This document shows, one piece after another, positions 16,281 through 23,638 of a stretch of 32,752 bases of DNA. The position numbers and the translations under genes were made by a program. Positions within the stretch are counted from its first letter, which is position 1, and each line of letters begins with the position of its first letter. Below the pieces are notes generated by a model. It searched no databases. It was not told the origin of the DNA and was given only the letters and a program-made list of their open reading frames with translations. This stretch comes from Candidatus Methanoperedens sp. (GTDB lineage: Archaea > Halobacteriota > Methanosarcinia > Methanosarcinales > Methanoperedenaceae). The stretch spans positions 1-32,752 of the forward strand of contig JAQUQX010000018.1 of NCBI GenBank assembly GCA_028715885.1, read 5' to 3'.

Positions 16281-17225
16281 ATGAAAGAAATCGCAAAACA
16301 GATAGAAGCCCGATTCTTGGAACTGGGCGTTAAGGTACAGACAGGCGAAATTGAAAACAAACTGGAACAACTGGTAAATCAGTACAAGGTTCCACCCGAA
16401 GAAGCGCGGAGAAACGTAATAAACTCTTTATTAAAGAAACACAATCTCCAGAAGTCGGATTTTTTTACGCCACGTGAAACACCGCAGGTAAAAGCATCAG
16501 ACATCAAGCAGGACGGGAAATGGGTTACACTGCGCGCAAAGGTTGTGCAGTTGTGGGACGCAAACCAGGAATCCATCTCGCAGGTGGGACTGCTGGGCGA
16601 TGAATCAGGGACAATAAAATTCACAAAATGGGCGAAAGCTTCGGCTCTGCCGACCTTAGAGGAAGGTAAGTGTTACATATTCAAGAATATAACCACCTCG
16701 GAATGGCAGGGGCAGTTCAGCGTCAAGATCAATAAGACAAGCGAGATAATCCCCATAAGCGAGGACATCGAGGTAGGCTCAACACCCACAGAATTCAGCG
16801 GCGCCATAGTAGATATACAGAGCGGCTCAGGTCTTATCAAGCGCTGCCCCGAGTGTAATCGAGCATTAGTCAAAGGCGCATGCGGAGAGCATGGGAAGGT
16901 GGAAGGGCTCTACGACCTCAGAGTGAAAGCTGTCATGGACGACGGCGAGCGGGTGCAGGACATCCTGTTGAACAGGGAAATCACTGAAGCTCTGACAGGC
17001 ATCACCCTTGAGAAAGCCAAGGAAATGGCAACCGAGGCTCTTGACCAGGCTGTTGTGCTTGACATGATAAAGAACAAGCTTGTGGGCAGGTACTATGTGG
17101 TGGCAGGAGCAAAGCTTGACAGGTTCATACTCGTGGAGACCATCAGGCAGGATGTGAAGCCGATAGAAGAGGACATAAAGAGGCTGCTTGCGACCTCTGC
17201 CGCGCCGATTGCACAGGAGGCGTAA
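16281..17225 (+). CDS. Replication protein A (single-stranded DNA-binding protein)
   Basis: A 314-aa euryarchaeal RPA. I start it at the ATG at 16281, preceded by GAGG at 16271-16274; a TTG four codons earlier is less likely. An N-terminal helical region (1-60) is followed by an OB fold at about 75-155 (VTLRAKVVQLWDAN, LLGDESGTIKFTKW, CYIFKN), then a zinc finger with C189, C192, C201 and H204, and an alpha/beta C-domain. It coats single-stranded DNA in replication, repair and recombination. Its partner gene follows after 3 nt, the usual RPA operon. Confidence 0.9.
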   Translation: MKEIAKQIEARFLELGVKVQTGEIENKLEQLVNQYKVPPEEARRNVINSLLKKHNLQKSDFFTPRETPQVKASDIKQDGKWVTLRAKVVQLWDANQESISQVGLLGDESGTIKFTKWAKASALPTLEEGKCYIFKNITTSEWQGQFSVKINKTSEIIPISEDIEVGSTPTEFSGAIVDIQSGSGLIKRCPECNRALVKGACGEHGKVEGLYDLRVKAVMDDGERVQDILLNREITEALTGITLEKAKEMATEALDQAVVLDMIKNKLVGRYYVVAGAKLDRFILVETIRQDVKPIEEDIKRLLATSAAPIAQEA

Positions 17226-17228
17226 ATC

Positions 17229-17801
17229 ATGGCAGAGAACAACGGATTCACAAGGGAAGTAGCGCACCGCATATTCGCAGCGGAGTTTAAGGAGGCAAAC
17301 ATGCAGGTGAAGGAAGGGAGCGACCAGTACTCGCCGCAGTACCTCATCACCCCGACGGGCGCAAAGGTAAACCGCGTGTTCATCGTGGGCACGCTGACCG
17401 AGAAGGAGGACGTAGGCTCTGAGGCTGAGTTCTGGCGCGGGCGCATTGTCGATCCAACCGGCGCATTCTTCGTGACCGCGGGGCAGTACCAGCCAGAGGC
17501 TGCGCAGGTCTTATCGAGAACCACGCCGCCGGAATTTGTAGCGGTGATTGGGAAGCCGAGCACTTACACAACGAAAGAAGGTAACGTGCTCACATCGATA
17601 AGGGCTGAGTCCATGCAGGTTGTGGATGCGGCGACACGCGACAGGTGGGTTGTGGATGCTGCAAATCACACAACGAAGAGGCTGGAGAAGCTTGCGGGAA
17701 ATGAGCCCAATGCTGTGAAGGCGAAGGAGCATTACAACACGAATGCGGAAGCCTACAAAGCGATGGTGACGCAGGCGCTGGAGTCGGTGAGGGCACAATA
17801 G
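17229..17801 (+). CDS. RPA-associated protein (COG3390-type RPA family protein)
   Basis: A 190-aa protein starting 3 nt after the RPA stop, with GGAGG before the ATG. It has an OB-like segment, VNRVFIVGTLTEKEDVGSEAEFWRGRIVDPTGAFFVTAGQYQPEA at residues 40-84 in shortened form, and a C-terminal helical tail. That order, and its place in the operon, match the archaeal RPA-associated proteins that bind RPA and modulate its DNA binding. The block 17226-17800 is higher in GC than its neighbours downstream. An AT-rich stretch with TTTATTTTTAG just after the stop could act as terminator. Confidence 0.85.
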   Translation: MAENNGFTREVAHRIFAAEFKEANMQVKEGSDQYSPQYLITPTGAKVNRVFIVGTLTEKEDVGSEAEFWRGRIVDPTGAFFVTAGQYQPEAAQVLSRTTPPEFVAVIGKPSTYTTKEGNVLTSIRAESMQVVDAATRDRWVVDAANHTTKRLEKLAGNEPNAVKAKEHYNTNAEAYKAMVTQALESVRAQ

Positions 17802-17864
17802 GGGTGCCCTTTATTTTTAGAATTTATCACAATTTAGTAGTCGAACATTAAATGAGGTGAAATA

Positions 17865-18440
17865 ATGAATGATAATTTAACAAAGGCAAAAATAAATCTG
17901 AACGAAGGAACAATCGAATTGGAAGGTGCTGAAGGATTCGTACAAAAGAACCTTGATGTCTTTAAGGATTTTATCTCTCAACCGATAAAAACGTCTTCTA
18001 AAGAAGTAGAAGCTAATGATGCTGAAATAAAACAATCTAACGATTTCAAAACAAAACAGTCCAACAATGGTATAAAAAAATATAAACCTTCAAGATTAGA
18101 TAATGTATCCCCAGAAGAATTTGACATTAGTTGCGATGGTGTCATCCCATTTAAAGATTTTTTCAACGATAAAAAACCATCTCGTACAGCCCCTGAAATG
18201 ATCGCAGTGACTGGATTTTATTTGAAACATTACTTAAAAAAAGAGGAATTTTCAGAGGGTAATGTAATGTATGCATATGTAGCAGTTGGAGTTAAAAGAC
18301 CTGTAAGAGTGCATAAAGCGTTCCAAGATACAAAAGATAGGCTGCACTGGGTAACAAAAGGAAGTTCTGTAGGTAAATGGATTTTATCTCAGATTGGAGA
18401 AGATTATGTGCTACATGACCTCCCCAATACAAAAAAATAA
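17865..18440 (+). CDS. Unrecognised protein with winged-helix-like C-terminal domain; first gene of a putative defence-like module
   Basis: A 191-aa soluble protein with a GAGGTGA ribosome binding site. Residues about 8-40 hold the short motif INLNEGTIELEGAEGFVQK. A low-complexity Lys/Asn/Ser linker follows (about 45-80). The C-terminal ~90 residues (from SRTAPEMIAVTGFYLKHYL to GEDYVLHDLPN) look like a compact helical domain. That domain aligns by eye with residues 25-92 of the next gene product: [A/G]-F-Y-x-K, then E-x-F-[ST]-x-x-N-V, a K-[PR]-P-x-x-[IV] turn, and a W/I-x-x-x-G-x-x-x-L-x hairpin. GC is low compared with the RPA genes upstream. I do not recognise a named family; the PLD partner suggests defence or stress function, by inference. 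Confidence 0.6.
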   Translation: MNDNLTKAKINLNEGTIELEGAEGFVQKNLDVFKDFISQPIKTSSKEVEANDAEIKQSNDFKTKQSNNGIKKYKPSRLDNVSPEEFDISCDGVIPFKDFFNDKKPSRTAPEMIAVTGFYLKHYLKKEEFSEGNVMYAYVAVGVKRPVRVHKAFQDTKDRLHWVTKGSSVGKWILSQIGEDYVLHDLPNTKK

Positions 18441-18460
18441 ATTTGTTGTGAGGAATAAAA

Positions 18461-19204
18461 TTGAAAGTTATAATTTCAGATTTTATTGATAAGAAACCTA
18501 ATTTTTCAAGCCTTTCACAAGCAGAGCAGGTTAAATACCTTGCTTATTTTTATATTAAGACAACGAATGATGAAATTTTCACGCCACAAAATGTTAAAAC
18601 TTATTTTGAACTGGCAAACTTACCAAAACCAAAAAATATTCCTGACGTCTTTAAGAAATTAAAAGAGAAAAATATATTTATTTCATCCCAAAATGGCTAT
18701 ATATTACACAGAGACGCCCTTAAGGAATTAGATAAAGAGTTCTCCGATTACGAAAAAGAAACTCACGAAGACAAGTATGAATGGATTTATGATAAAGGGG
18801 AAAATTACGATATTTACAAGGATATCAGAACAATTGTAAAAAAGGCTGCAACAGAAGTGTTTATTGTTGATGGTTATCCTGATGAGAACATTTATCAATT
18901 ATATTTAGATGAAATTCCAAATGAAGTAAGAATAAAATTTTTGACAAATCGTCCTCAAGGAAAATTCCTAAATGTCACTCAATTATGGATGAAAAATCCA
19001 AAGAAAAAATTAGCTATTAAAAAAGGTGAAATTCATGATCGAGCAATTTTTGTTGATAATAATGAATGTTGGGTTCTTGGTGCTTCAATAAAAGACGCTG
19101 GTAACAAACCCACATACTTGATTAAAATCAGAAATAAAAATAAAATGTATTCGATTTATTCTGAAATTTTCAATAGAGGTCAAAATATTTTTCTAACCCC
19201 CTAA
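18461..19204 (+). CDS. Winged-helix-like domain fused to PLD-type nuclease-like domain
   Basis: A 247-aa protein 20 nt after the previous gene, with TGAGGAAT as ribosome binding site and a TTG start at 18461. Residues about 20-95 form a helical domain (YLAYFYIKTTNDEIFTPQNV, then PKPKNIPDVFKKLKEK and NGYILHRDALKELD) like the C-domain of the upstream protein. Residues about 118-245 look phospholipase-D-like: beta strand EVFIVDGYPDE, then the single active-site motif H192-x-R194-x4-D199 and GASIKDAG at 207-214. Arg replaces the Lys of the classic HxK motif, a form common in standalone PLD domains of defence-associated proteins. Such proteins usually dimerise to complete the site. Substrate and target are unknown. 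Confidence 0.65.
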   Translation: MKVIISDFIDKKPNFSSLSQAEQVKYLAYFYIKTTNDEIFTPQNVKTYFELANLPKPKNIPDVFKKLKEKNIFISSQNGYILHRDALKELDKEFSDYEKETHEDKYEWIYDKGENYDIYKDIRTIVKKAATEVFIVDGYPDENIYQLYLDEIPNEVRIKFLTNRPQGKFLNVTQLWMKNPKKKLAIKKGEIHDRAIFVDNNECWVLGASIKDAGNKPTYLIKIRNKNKMYSIYSEIFNRGQNIFLTP

Positions 19205-19235
19205 CTTTTATGCTAGACTTTAGAGGCTATTAAAG

Positions 19236-19538
19236 ATGCTATCAAAAGAAGAAATCATAACAATCTTAAAAAAAGAACTACCCTATTTAAGAGATATTTT
19301 CGGCGTAAAAAGAATCGGCTTATTCGGGTCTTCCGCAAAAGGAATCCAGAGAGAAGACAGCGATGTCGATCTCGTTGTGGAATTTGAGAAGCCAATAGGC
19401 TTGAAATTCATTGAACTATCGGATTATATCGAAAACGTCCTCGGGAAAAAGGTGGACATCCTGACTCCCGTAGGCATCAAAAGTATACGAGTAAAAAAAG
19501 TCGCAGAAGATATTAAAAAGAACATCGTTTATGTCTGA
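19236..19538 (+). CDS. MNT-type nucleotidyltransferase (antitoxin-like)
   Basis: A 100-aa minimal nucleotidyltransferase. G31-S32 and D43/D45 form the GSx10DxD motif (LFGSSAKGIQREDSDVDLVV), followed by the usual IGLKFIELSDYIENVLGKKVDIL. MntA-type proteins AMPylate a HEPN RNase toxin and neutralise it. Here the gene is followed not by HEPN but by a UPF0175-like gene, overlapping by 8 nt. There is no HEPN-like ORF (RX4-6H) close by. It is either an orphan antitoxin or part of an unusual pair. Confidence 0.85.
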   Translation: MLSKEEIITILKKELPYLRDIFGVKRIGLFGSSAKGIQREDSDVDLVVEFEKPIGLKFIELSDYIENVLGKKVDILTPVGIKSIRVKKVAEDIKKNIVYV

Positions 19539-19758
19539 AATAAATAAAAAAGAGAAAGCTGCGGCGCTTTATATAGAGAAAAAAATGTCTCTTGCAAAAG
19601 CTGCCAGCATGGCTGGCGTTTCCATAACCCGAATGAAGCAAATTCTTATGGAAAAAGGAATAAATCCAAGGCTTGGGGTGGAGGACGTGAAGGAGCTTAA
19701 AGAAGACTACGAAACCCTAAAAGGGATTCATAAGAATTTTATCCAGTCAATCCTGTAA
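19531..19758 (+). CDS. UPF0175-like small protein (orphan antitoxin-like)
   Basis: A 75-aa protein resembling UPF0175: KEKAAALYIEKKMSLAKAAS, an HTH-like SMAGVSITRMKQILMEKGI and then NPRLGVEDVKEL. The second Asp-Val-Lys region replaces the usual RYG. UPF0175 genes normally precede a DUF3368 toxin, but the next gene is thiL on the opposite strand and the ~107-nt gap holds no coding frame. It overlaps the MNT gene by 8 nt and is probably translated together with it. It may be a degraded toxin-antitoxin locus that lost its toxin. Confidence 0.65.
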   Translation: MSEINKKEKAAALYIEKKMSLAKAASMAGVSITRMKQILMEKGINPRLGVEDVKELKEDYETLKGIHKNFIQSIL

Positions 19759-19865
19759 ATCCTGTCTGAAATATTCGTTTTGAGTTCGCTGTTAACCACA
19801 TCACCTTGCTCTCGCTGCCTCTTTAAAAAGATGGCACGCATTATCTATGAACCTCCCTGCTCATG

Positions 19866-20825
19866 TCAGCCGAAATGCTCATACCCGCGCGCTTCAAGCT
19901 CCTCCAATCCGCCTTCTTTTTCAAGAAACACCCCCCCGCCAATAACTTCCCCGATAACAGTCAGGGGGCAGGCTTCTCTTGCAATATCGATTTTATCCGG
20001 AGATACAGTGAACAATAGCTCAAAATCACCGCCTGTAAAAACAACCGCTTCAAGCAGCTCCCTGCCCTTGAAGAGCTTTCTAACATCCGGCAGCACAGGC
20101 AGCCTGTCCTCATATACTTTAAAACCAACGCTGCTGGCTTTGCCCAGGTCATGAAGCGACAGCGCAAGCCCATCGCTTATGTCCATCATGGACGTAACCG
20201 AGCAAGATCCTACAAGAGCAATGCCTTCGTCTATCCTTGGCATGGGTTCAAACAATGCCTTCAATATCCCCTGACCTACAGGAATTTTCTTATCCAGAGC
20301 AAACAGCGCCGCCCCTGCCGTGCCGAGATGCCCTGTAACGCATACAAGGTCGCTGATTTTCGCCCCGCTCCTGCGTATGAGTAGCTCTTTTTTCACAAGC
20401 CCCAGCGCCGTTCCAGCCATGGTCAATTCGTCGTGCGAGTCCGTATCCCCGCCTATTACCTGTGTTCCGAATCTTCCGGCGCACTCATCCATTCCCTCTA
20501 CAATTTCTTCGATAAATTCGAGCTCGGTATCAGGCGGGATGCCCATCGCCATCACCACACCAACAGGTCTGGCGCCCTTGGAAGCCAGGTCGCTCAGGTT
20601 CACAGCAACCGACATCCACCCTATCTGCCAGCCGCTCATCTGGTGCGGAAAATCCGTTTTACGATGGAGCATATCTGTGGTGACGAGAAGATAATCTTCG
20701 CCGCCGATATCCAGGACTGCGCAATCATCCTCTCCGGCGCCTACTATTGTTCCATTTCCTGGTTTTGCAAGTAATTTTGCAATACGGGCAATCAATGCCC
20801 GCTCATTAAATTCGCAAGCTTTCAT
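19866..20825 (-). CDS. thiL: Thiamine-monophosphate kinase
   Basis: A 319-aa protein of normal ThiL length. It begins with the helical ERALIARIAKLL, then has the metal- and phosphate-binding GAGEDDCAVLD, the TTDMLHRKTDFP loop, VNLSDLASKGARPVGVVMAMGIP, GGDTDSHDEL, the DISDGLALSLHDLGKAS segment and FTGGDFELLFTV. It phosphorylates thiamine monophosphate to thiamine diphosphate. The gene stands alone on the minus strand between the accessory block and tatC. It completes the thiamine theme together with the ThiC-like gene 4.3 kb downstream, although that paralog may not make thiamine. Confidence 0.95.
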   Translation of the reverse strand: MKACEFNERALIARIAKLLAKPGNGTIVGAGEDDCAVLDIGGEDYLLVTTDMLHRKTDFPHQMSGWQIGWMSVAVNLSDLASKGARPVGVVMAMGIPPDTELEFIEEIVEGMDECAGRFGTQVIGGDTDSHDELTMAGTALGLVKKELLIRRSGAKISDLVCVTGHLGTAGAALFALDKKIPVGQGILKALFEPMPRIDEGIALVGSCSVTSMMDISDGLALSLHDLGKASSVGFKVYEDRLPVLPDVRKLFKGRELLEAVVFTGGDFELLFTVSPDKIDIAREACPLTVIGEVIGGGVFLEKEGGLEELEARGYEHFG

Positions 20826-20873
20826 TTAAACACTAATTAACTTCAATCTCTATAGAACTTTTCTTTACGCACG

Positions 20874-20883
20874 TTTATAAATA
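20874..20883 (+). promoter_or_regulatory. TATA box of tatC
   Basis: TTTATAAATA is centred about 26 nt before the tatC ATG at 20905, and no Shine-Dalgarno intervenes, so the mRNA is probably leaderless. Confidence 0.55.
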
Positions 20884-20904
20884 ATAAAGAATCAGTAAAC
20901 TGCA

Positions 20905-21612
20905 ATGAACCGCGTACCCGGCGACGAAGAGATGGCACTGGTGGAGCATGTCGAAGAACTGCGCTCACGAATGATGGCTGCTGCTATTCCGATTACGCTC
21001 ATTACAGCAATTGCTTTTCTCTTCTCGGGCGAACTGTTGCAGGTTATATGGAAACAAACGGTGCCTGTGCCCATGACCATATATTCCCCGATGGAACTTG
21101 TTATCACAAAACTTACACTCTCACTCATGGTCGCCCTGTTTATAGGGATACCACTGCTGGTTTATGAGGGCTTTATGTTCGTGGGAAAGGGACTTTATGA
21201 GAACGAAAAACTGTTTTTTATCAGGATTGTGCCTTTTTCCTTTATCATGTTTTTAGCCGGGGCTGCGCTTGCCTATTTTGCGGCTGTGCCGCTGATATTC
21301 AAATACACGATACTTTATTCGGTTGATGTGGCAAACCCGCAGATTTCCGTTATTAAGACTATTTACACCATAACAACGCTACTCCTCGGTTTCGGGCTAG
21401 TTTTCCAGTTCCCGCTGCTGCTTGTATTTGCTATGAAGATGGGGATTTTGAAACGCGAGTCCCTGGGAGGAAAACGGAAGATAATATACGGCGCGCTTAT
21501 TGCATTTGCATTCTTCGTTTCCCCTGACCCTTCAGCCATTTCGGAATTGATAGTAGCGGCGGCGTTTGTGATATTATTTGAATTCAGTCTTGTAATAGCC
21601 AGATATTTTTGA
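20905..21612 (+). CDS. tatC: Twin-arginine translocase subunit TatC
   Basis: A 235-aa protein with six membrane segments and the TatC signature near the N-terminus (LVEHVEELRSRMM). It also has the family glutamate in the first periplasm-side loop region (FVGKGLYENEK) and the cytoplasmic FVSPDPSAISE ending of the fifth loop. TatC recognises twin-arginine signal peptides and forms the core of the translocase for folded proteins. No tatA gene is in the window. A TATA box sits 26 nt before the start. Confidence 0.92.
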   Translation: MNRVPGDEEMALVEHVEELRSRMMAAAIPITLITAIAFLFSGELLQVIWKQTVPVPMTIYSPMELVITKLTLSLMVALFIGIPLLVYEGFMFVGKGLYENEKLFFIRIVPFSFIMFLAGAALAYFAAVPLIFKYTILYSVDVANPQISVIKTIYTITTLLLGFGLVFQFPLLLVFAMKMGILKRESLGGKRKIIYGALIAFAFFVSPDPSAISELIVAAAFVILFEFSLVIARYF

Positions 21613-21794
21613 CAATTTGATTCAAATCAATAATTTACGGACAGCTCAGGCTGATTTTTTATATTACCATGACAGAGTACAATTAAATTTTTCCACAAGA
21701 AATAAAGGGGTTAAATAAAGAGACCGGTATATTGAAAAAGCAAATCATATTCGGTTTATCTAAGCGTTTTTCCTTAAAATACCACATGCAAAAC

Positions 21795-21859
21795 CTTTAT
21801 ACAGCATGAAACTCATTACTATGATAATAATAATAAGGAGGAGGATAAAACTTCTATAA
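21795..21859 (+). promoter_or_regulatory. Promoter, mini-ORF and orphan Shine-Dalgarno in a 286-nt intergenic region
   Basis: The gap 21613-21898 is AT-rich without a normal gene. CTTTATAC at 21795-21802 is a good TATA box and predicts transcription from about 21821, exactly at an ATG. That ATG opens a 12-codon frame (MIIIIRRRIKLL) of four AUA codons in a row and three AGG codons, all rare types. The AGG run at 21837-21844 (GGAGGAGG) is also the strongest Shine-Dalgarno in the region, yet no long frame starts 5-12 nt after it. The following gene starts 55 nt later. Confidence 0.4.
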
Positions 21860-21898
21860 GCGATGTAACTTCAAATGACCAAATTATAAAATTTAATA

Positions 21899-22315
21899 AT
21901 GGAGGAATTTGAGATTTTAACGATAGAGTTTTCTGAGGTCTTCATAGAAATATTTAATGCATGCTCTGCGTTAATCTTAATCATCATTATTTGGCAGATT
22001 ATCGTCAAGACAAGCAGGGTGGACAGGGGTTTATATAATGATTTATTTCTTGACAGGGAACTGCTGGAGCAAACTTGGATTTATATTTCACTTGCTGGCG
22101 CAGCATTTGCTCTAAATACACTAATCAAATTTAGGACATGGTTCGGAAATATAGCAGGAGATATGTTTGAGATTTATCATTTTGCTGACCTGACAGAGAT
22201 TATCTTTCTTACAGCATATATTATAGGAGCTTACAATAATGAACTGATATTAAAATCACAGAGATATGCGGAGGAGGGGACAGAAATCTGGAAAAGAATT
22301 TTTAGAAGTAGGTGA
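21899..22315 (+). CDS. Small integral membrane protein, possible paralog of the 8863-9219 protein
   Basis: A 138-aa protein of unrecognised family with three to four membrane segments: about residues 15-36, 60-80 (ISLAGAAFALN), and 98-112 (LTEIIFLTAYIIGAYNN), and a charged C-terminus. It starts at the ATG at 21899, which overlaps a GGAGGA of its own second codon; a TAA directly precedes the start in frame. Its C-half resembles the small protein at 8863-9219. The gene is preceded by the mini-ORF leader described at 21795-21859. Confidence 0.6.
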   Translation: MEEFEILTIEFSEVFIEIFNACSALILIIIIWQIIVKTSRVDRGLYNDLFLDRELLEQTWIYISLAGAAFALNTLIKFRTWFGNIAGDMFEIYHFADLTEIIFLTAYIIGAYNNELILKSQRYAEEGTEIWKRIFRSR

Positions 22316-22383
22316 GCGTATTTATAAAAGAAATAGGTAAAAGTAGTTCTGGGGAATTTTAAAGTAAAAGATTAAGGTAACTC

Positions 22384-22391
22384 TTTTATAA
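22384..22391 (+). promoter_or_regulatory. TATA box of the pterin/C1 operon
   Basis: TTTTATAA is centred about 27 nt before the GTG start at 22416. That distance implies a leaderless mRNA beginning at the GTG. Confidence 0.5.
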
Positions 22392-22415
22392 TCGTAAAAA
22401 CTATTATGGTAAAAC

Positions 22416-23636
22416 GTGATAGAAAAAACCATTGCAGGATTGAAAGTCGGAGACGCTCAACCTGTCCGCGTAATGGGTGTAATAAATCTAAGCAGGGAGT
22501 CTTTTTATAAAGGGTCTGTGATTTCCGGGGATTCGGTTCTGGATGCTGCCCGAAGGATGATTGATGACGGCGCTGATTTTATAGATGTGGGCGCGCGTTC
22601 CACCTGGCCTCTTGCCCCTAAAATCTCAAAAGAGGAAGAACGAAAACGTCTCATTCCCGCATTAAAACTCCTGCAGGATATTGCAGTTCCGGTATCCGTG
22701 GATACGATGTTTGCGGATATTGCCGGGGAAGCGCTTGACGCCGGGGCGGATATTATCAACGATGTAAGCGGTTTTACAGCGGACGCCGGCATGGCAGACG
22801 TGGCAAAAGAGCATGGCTGCCCTGTAATACTTATGGCAAGCAACAAAGTTCCCGGCGATCCGGTGGGCATGGATGCGATAATTGATTCACTTGGAAGGAT
22901 TATAAACGCGGCAGAGGAGAAAGGAATAAATCCCGACAACATAATCATTGACCCCGCTATCGGAAGATGGACGCCTGAGAAACTCCCGGTTTACGATTAT
23001 GAGACCATCGACAATATCCAGCGACTTCGCTTCTTCGGGAAGCCGATACTTGCTGCAATATCCAGGAAATCCTTTATCGGCGAGACGCTTAATAAACCTG
23101 CGGATGAGAGGCTTTTCGGAAGCCTTGCAGCCACTGCAATTGCGGTGCGAAACGGGGCTCACATAATAAGGACGCATGACGTTTCCGCCACTGTGGACGC
23201 GGTCAGGGTTGCGGAAAGAGCAAAAGCAAGGATACCAACAGTCAGCACTGGCGATTATGAAGTTGAACTGCTTGATATAAGAAAACCAGATGATGCGGCA
23301 AGATTCATAACCTCTGTCGGGACTACGAAAGCAGGAAGCCAGGTCATGAAGAACAAAGCCGTTTTATTAAATATCCTGTTAAAGAACATAACCACAACAG
23401 AAGCGCTGATAATAAAACAGGAGATGCTTGCGAGGGGAGGGGATGCGGCTCTTCCTCGCGAAGCTGTATCGCATGAAGCGGATAAGGTAAACCTGATTAT
23501 CATCGGTACACAATTACAGGTTGAACGCCTCATTAAAAAAATAAAACAACAGGCGAGGGAGCTGCCTTTGATTGCGGATATGCTTGCTGAATTGATAAAC
23601 AAGAAAAATGACGTCATTTTTGGGTATTCGAGATAA
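22416..23636 (+). CDS. Dihydropteroate synthase-like protein with C-terminal extension
   Basis: A 406-aa protein starting at GTG (22416). Residues about 1-265 form a DHPS-type TIM barrel: VMGVINLSRESFY, DGADFIDVGARST, PVSVDTMF, INDVSGF, IIDPAIGRW and LAAISRKSFIG. The substrate residues are partly altered: the canonical NxTPDSF reads NLSRESF and GxSTRPG reads GARSTWPL. About 140 extra residues follow (from VSTGDYEVELLDI), ending with LIKKIKQQARELPLIADML. Enzymes of this group condense a pterin with an aminobenzoate or related arylamine to make folate or methanopterin. With metV-metF next to it, tetrahydrofolate or methanopterin synthesis is likely, but which one is not shown. Confidence 0.8.
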   Translation: MIEKTIAGLKVGDAQPVRVMGVINLSRESFYKGSVISGDSVLDAARRMIDDGADFIDVGARSTWPLAPKISKEEERKRLIPALKLLQDIAVPVSVDTMFADIAGEALDAGADIINDVSGFTADAGMADVAKEHGCPVILMASNKVPGDPVGMDAIIDSLGRIINAAEEKGINPDNIIIDPAIGRWTPEKLPVYDYETIDNIQRLRFFGKPILAAISRKSFIGETLNKPADERLFGSLAATAIAVRNGAHIIRTHDVSATVDAVRVAERAKARIPTVSTGDYEVELLDIRKPDDAARFITSVGTTKAGSQVMKNKAVLLNILLKNITTTEALIIKQEMLARGGDAALPREAVSHEADKVNLIIIGTQLQVERLIKKIKQQARELPLIADMLAELINKKNDVIFGYSR

Positions 23637-23638
23637 AA

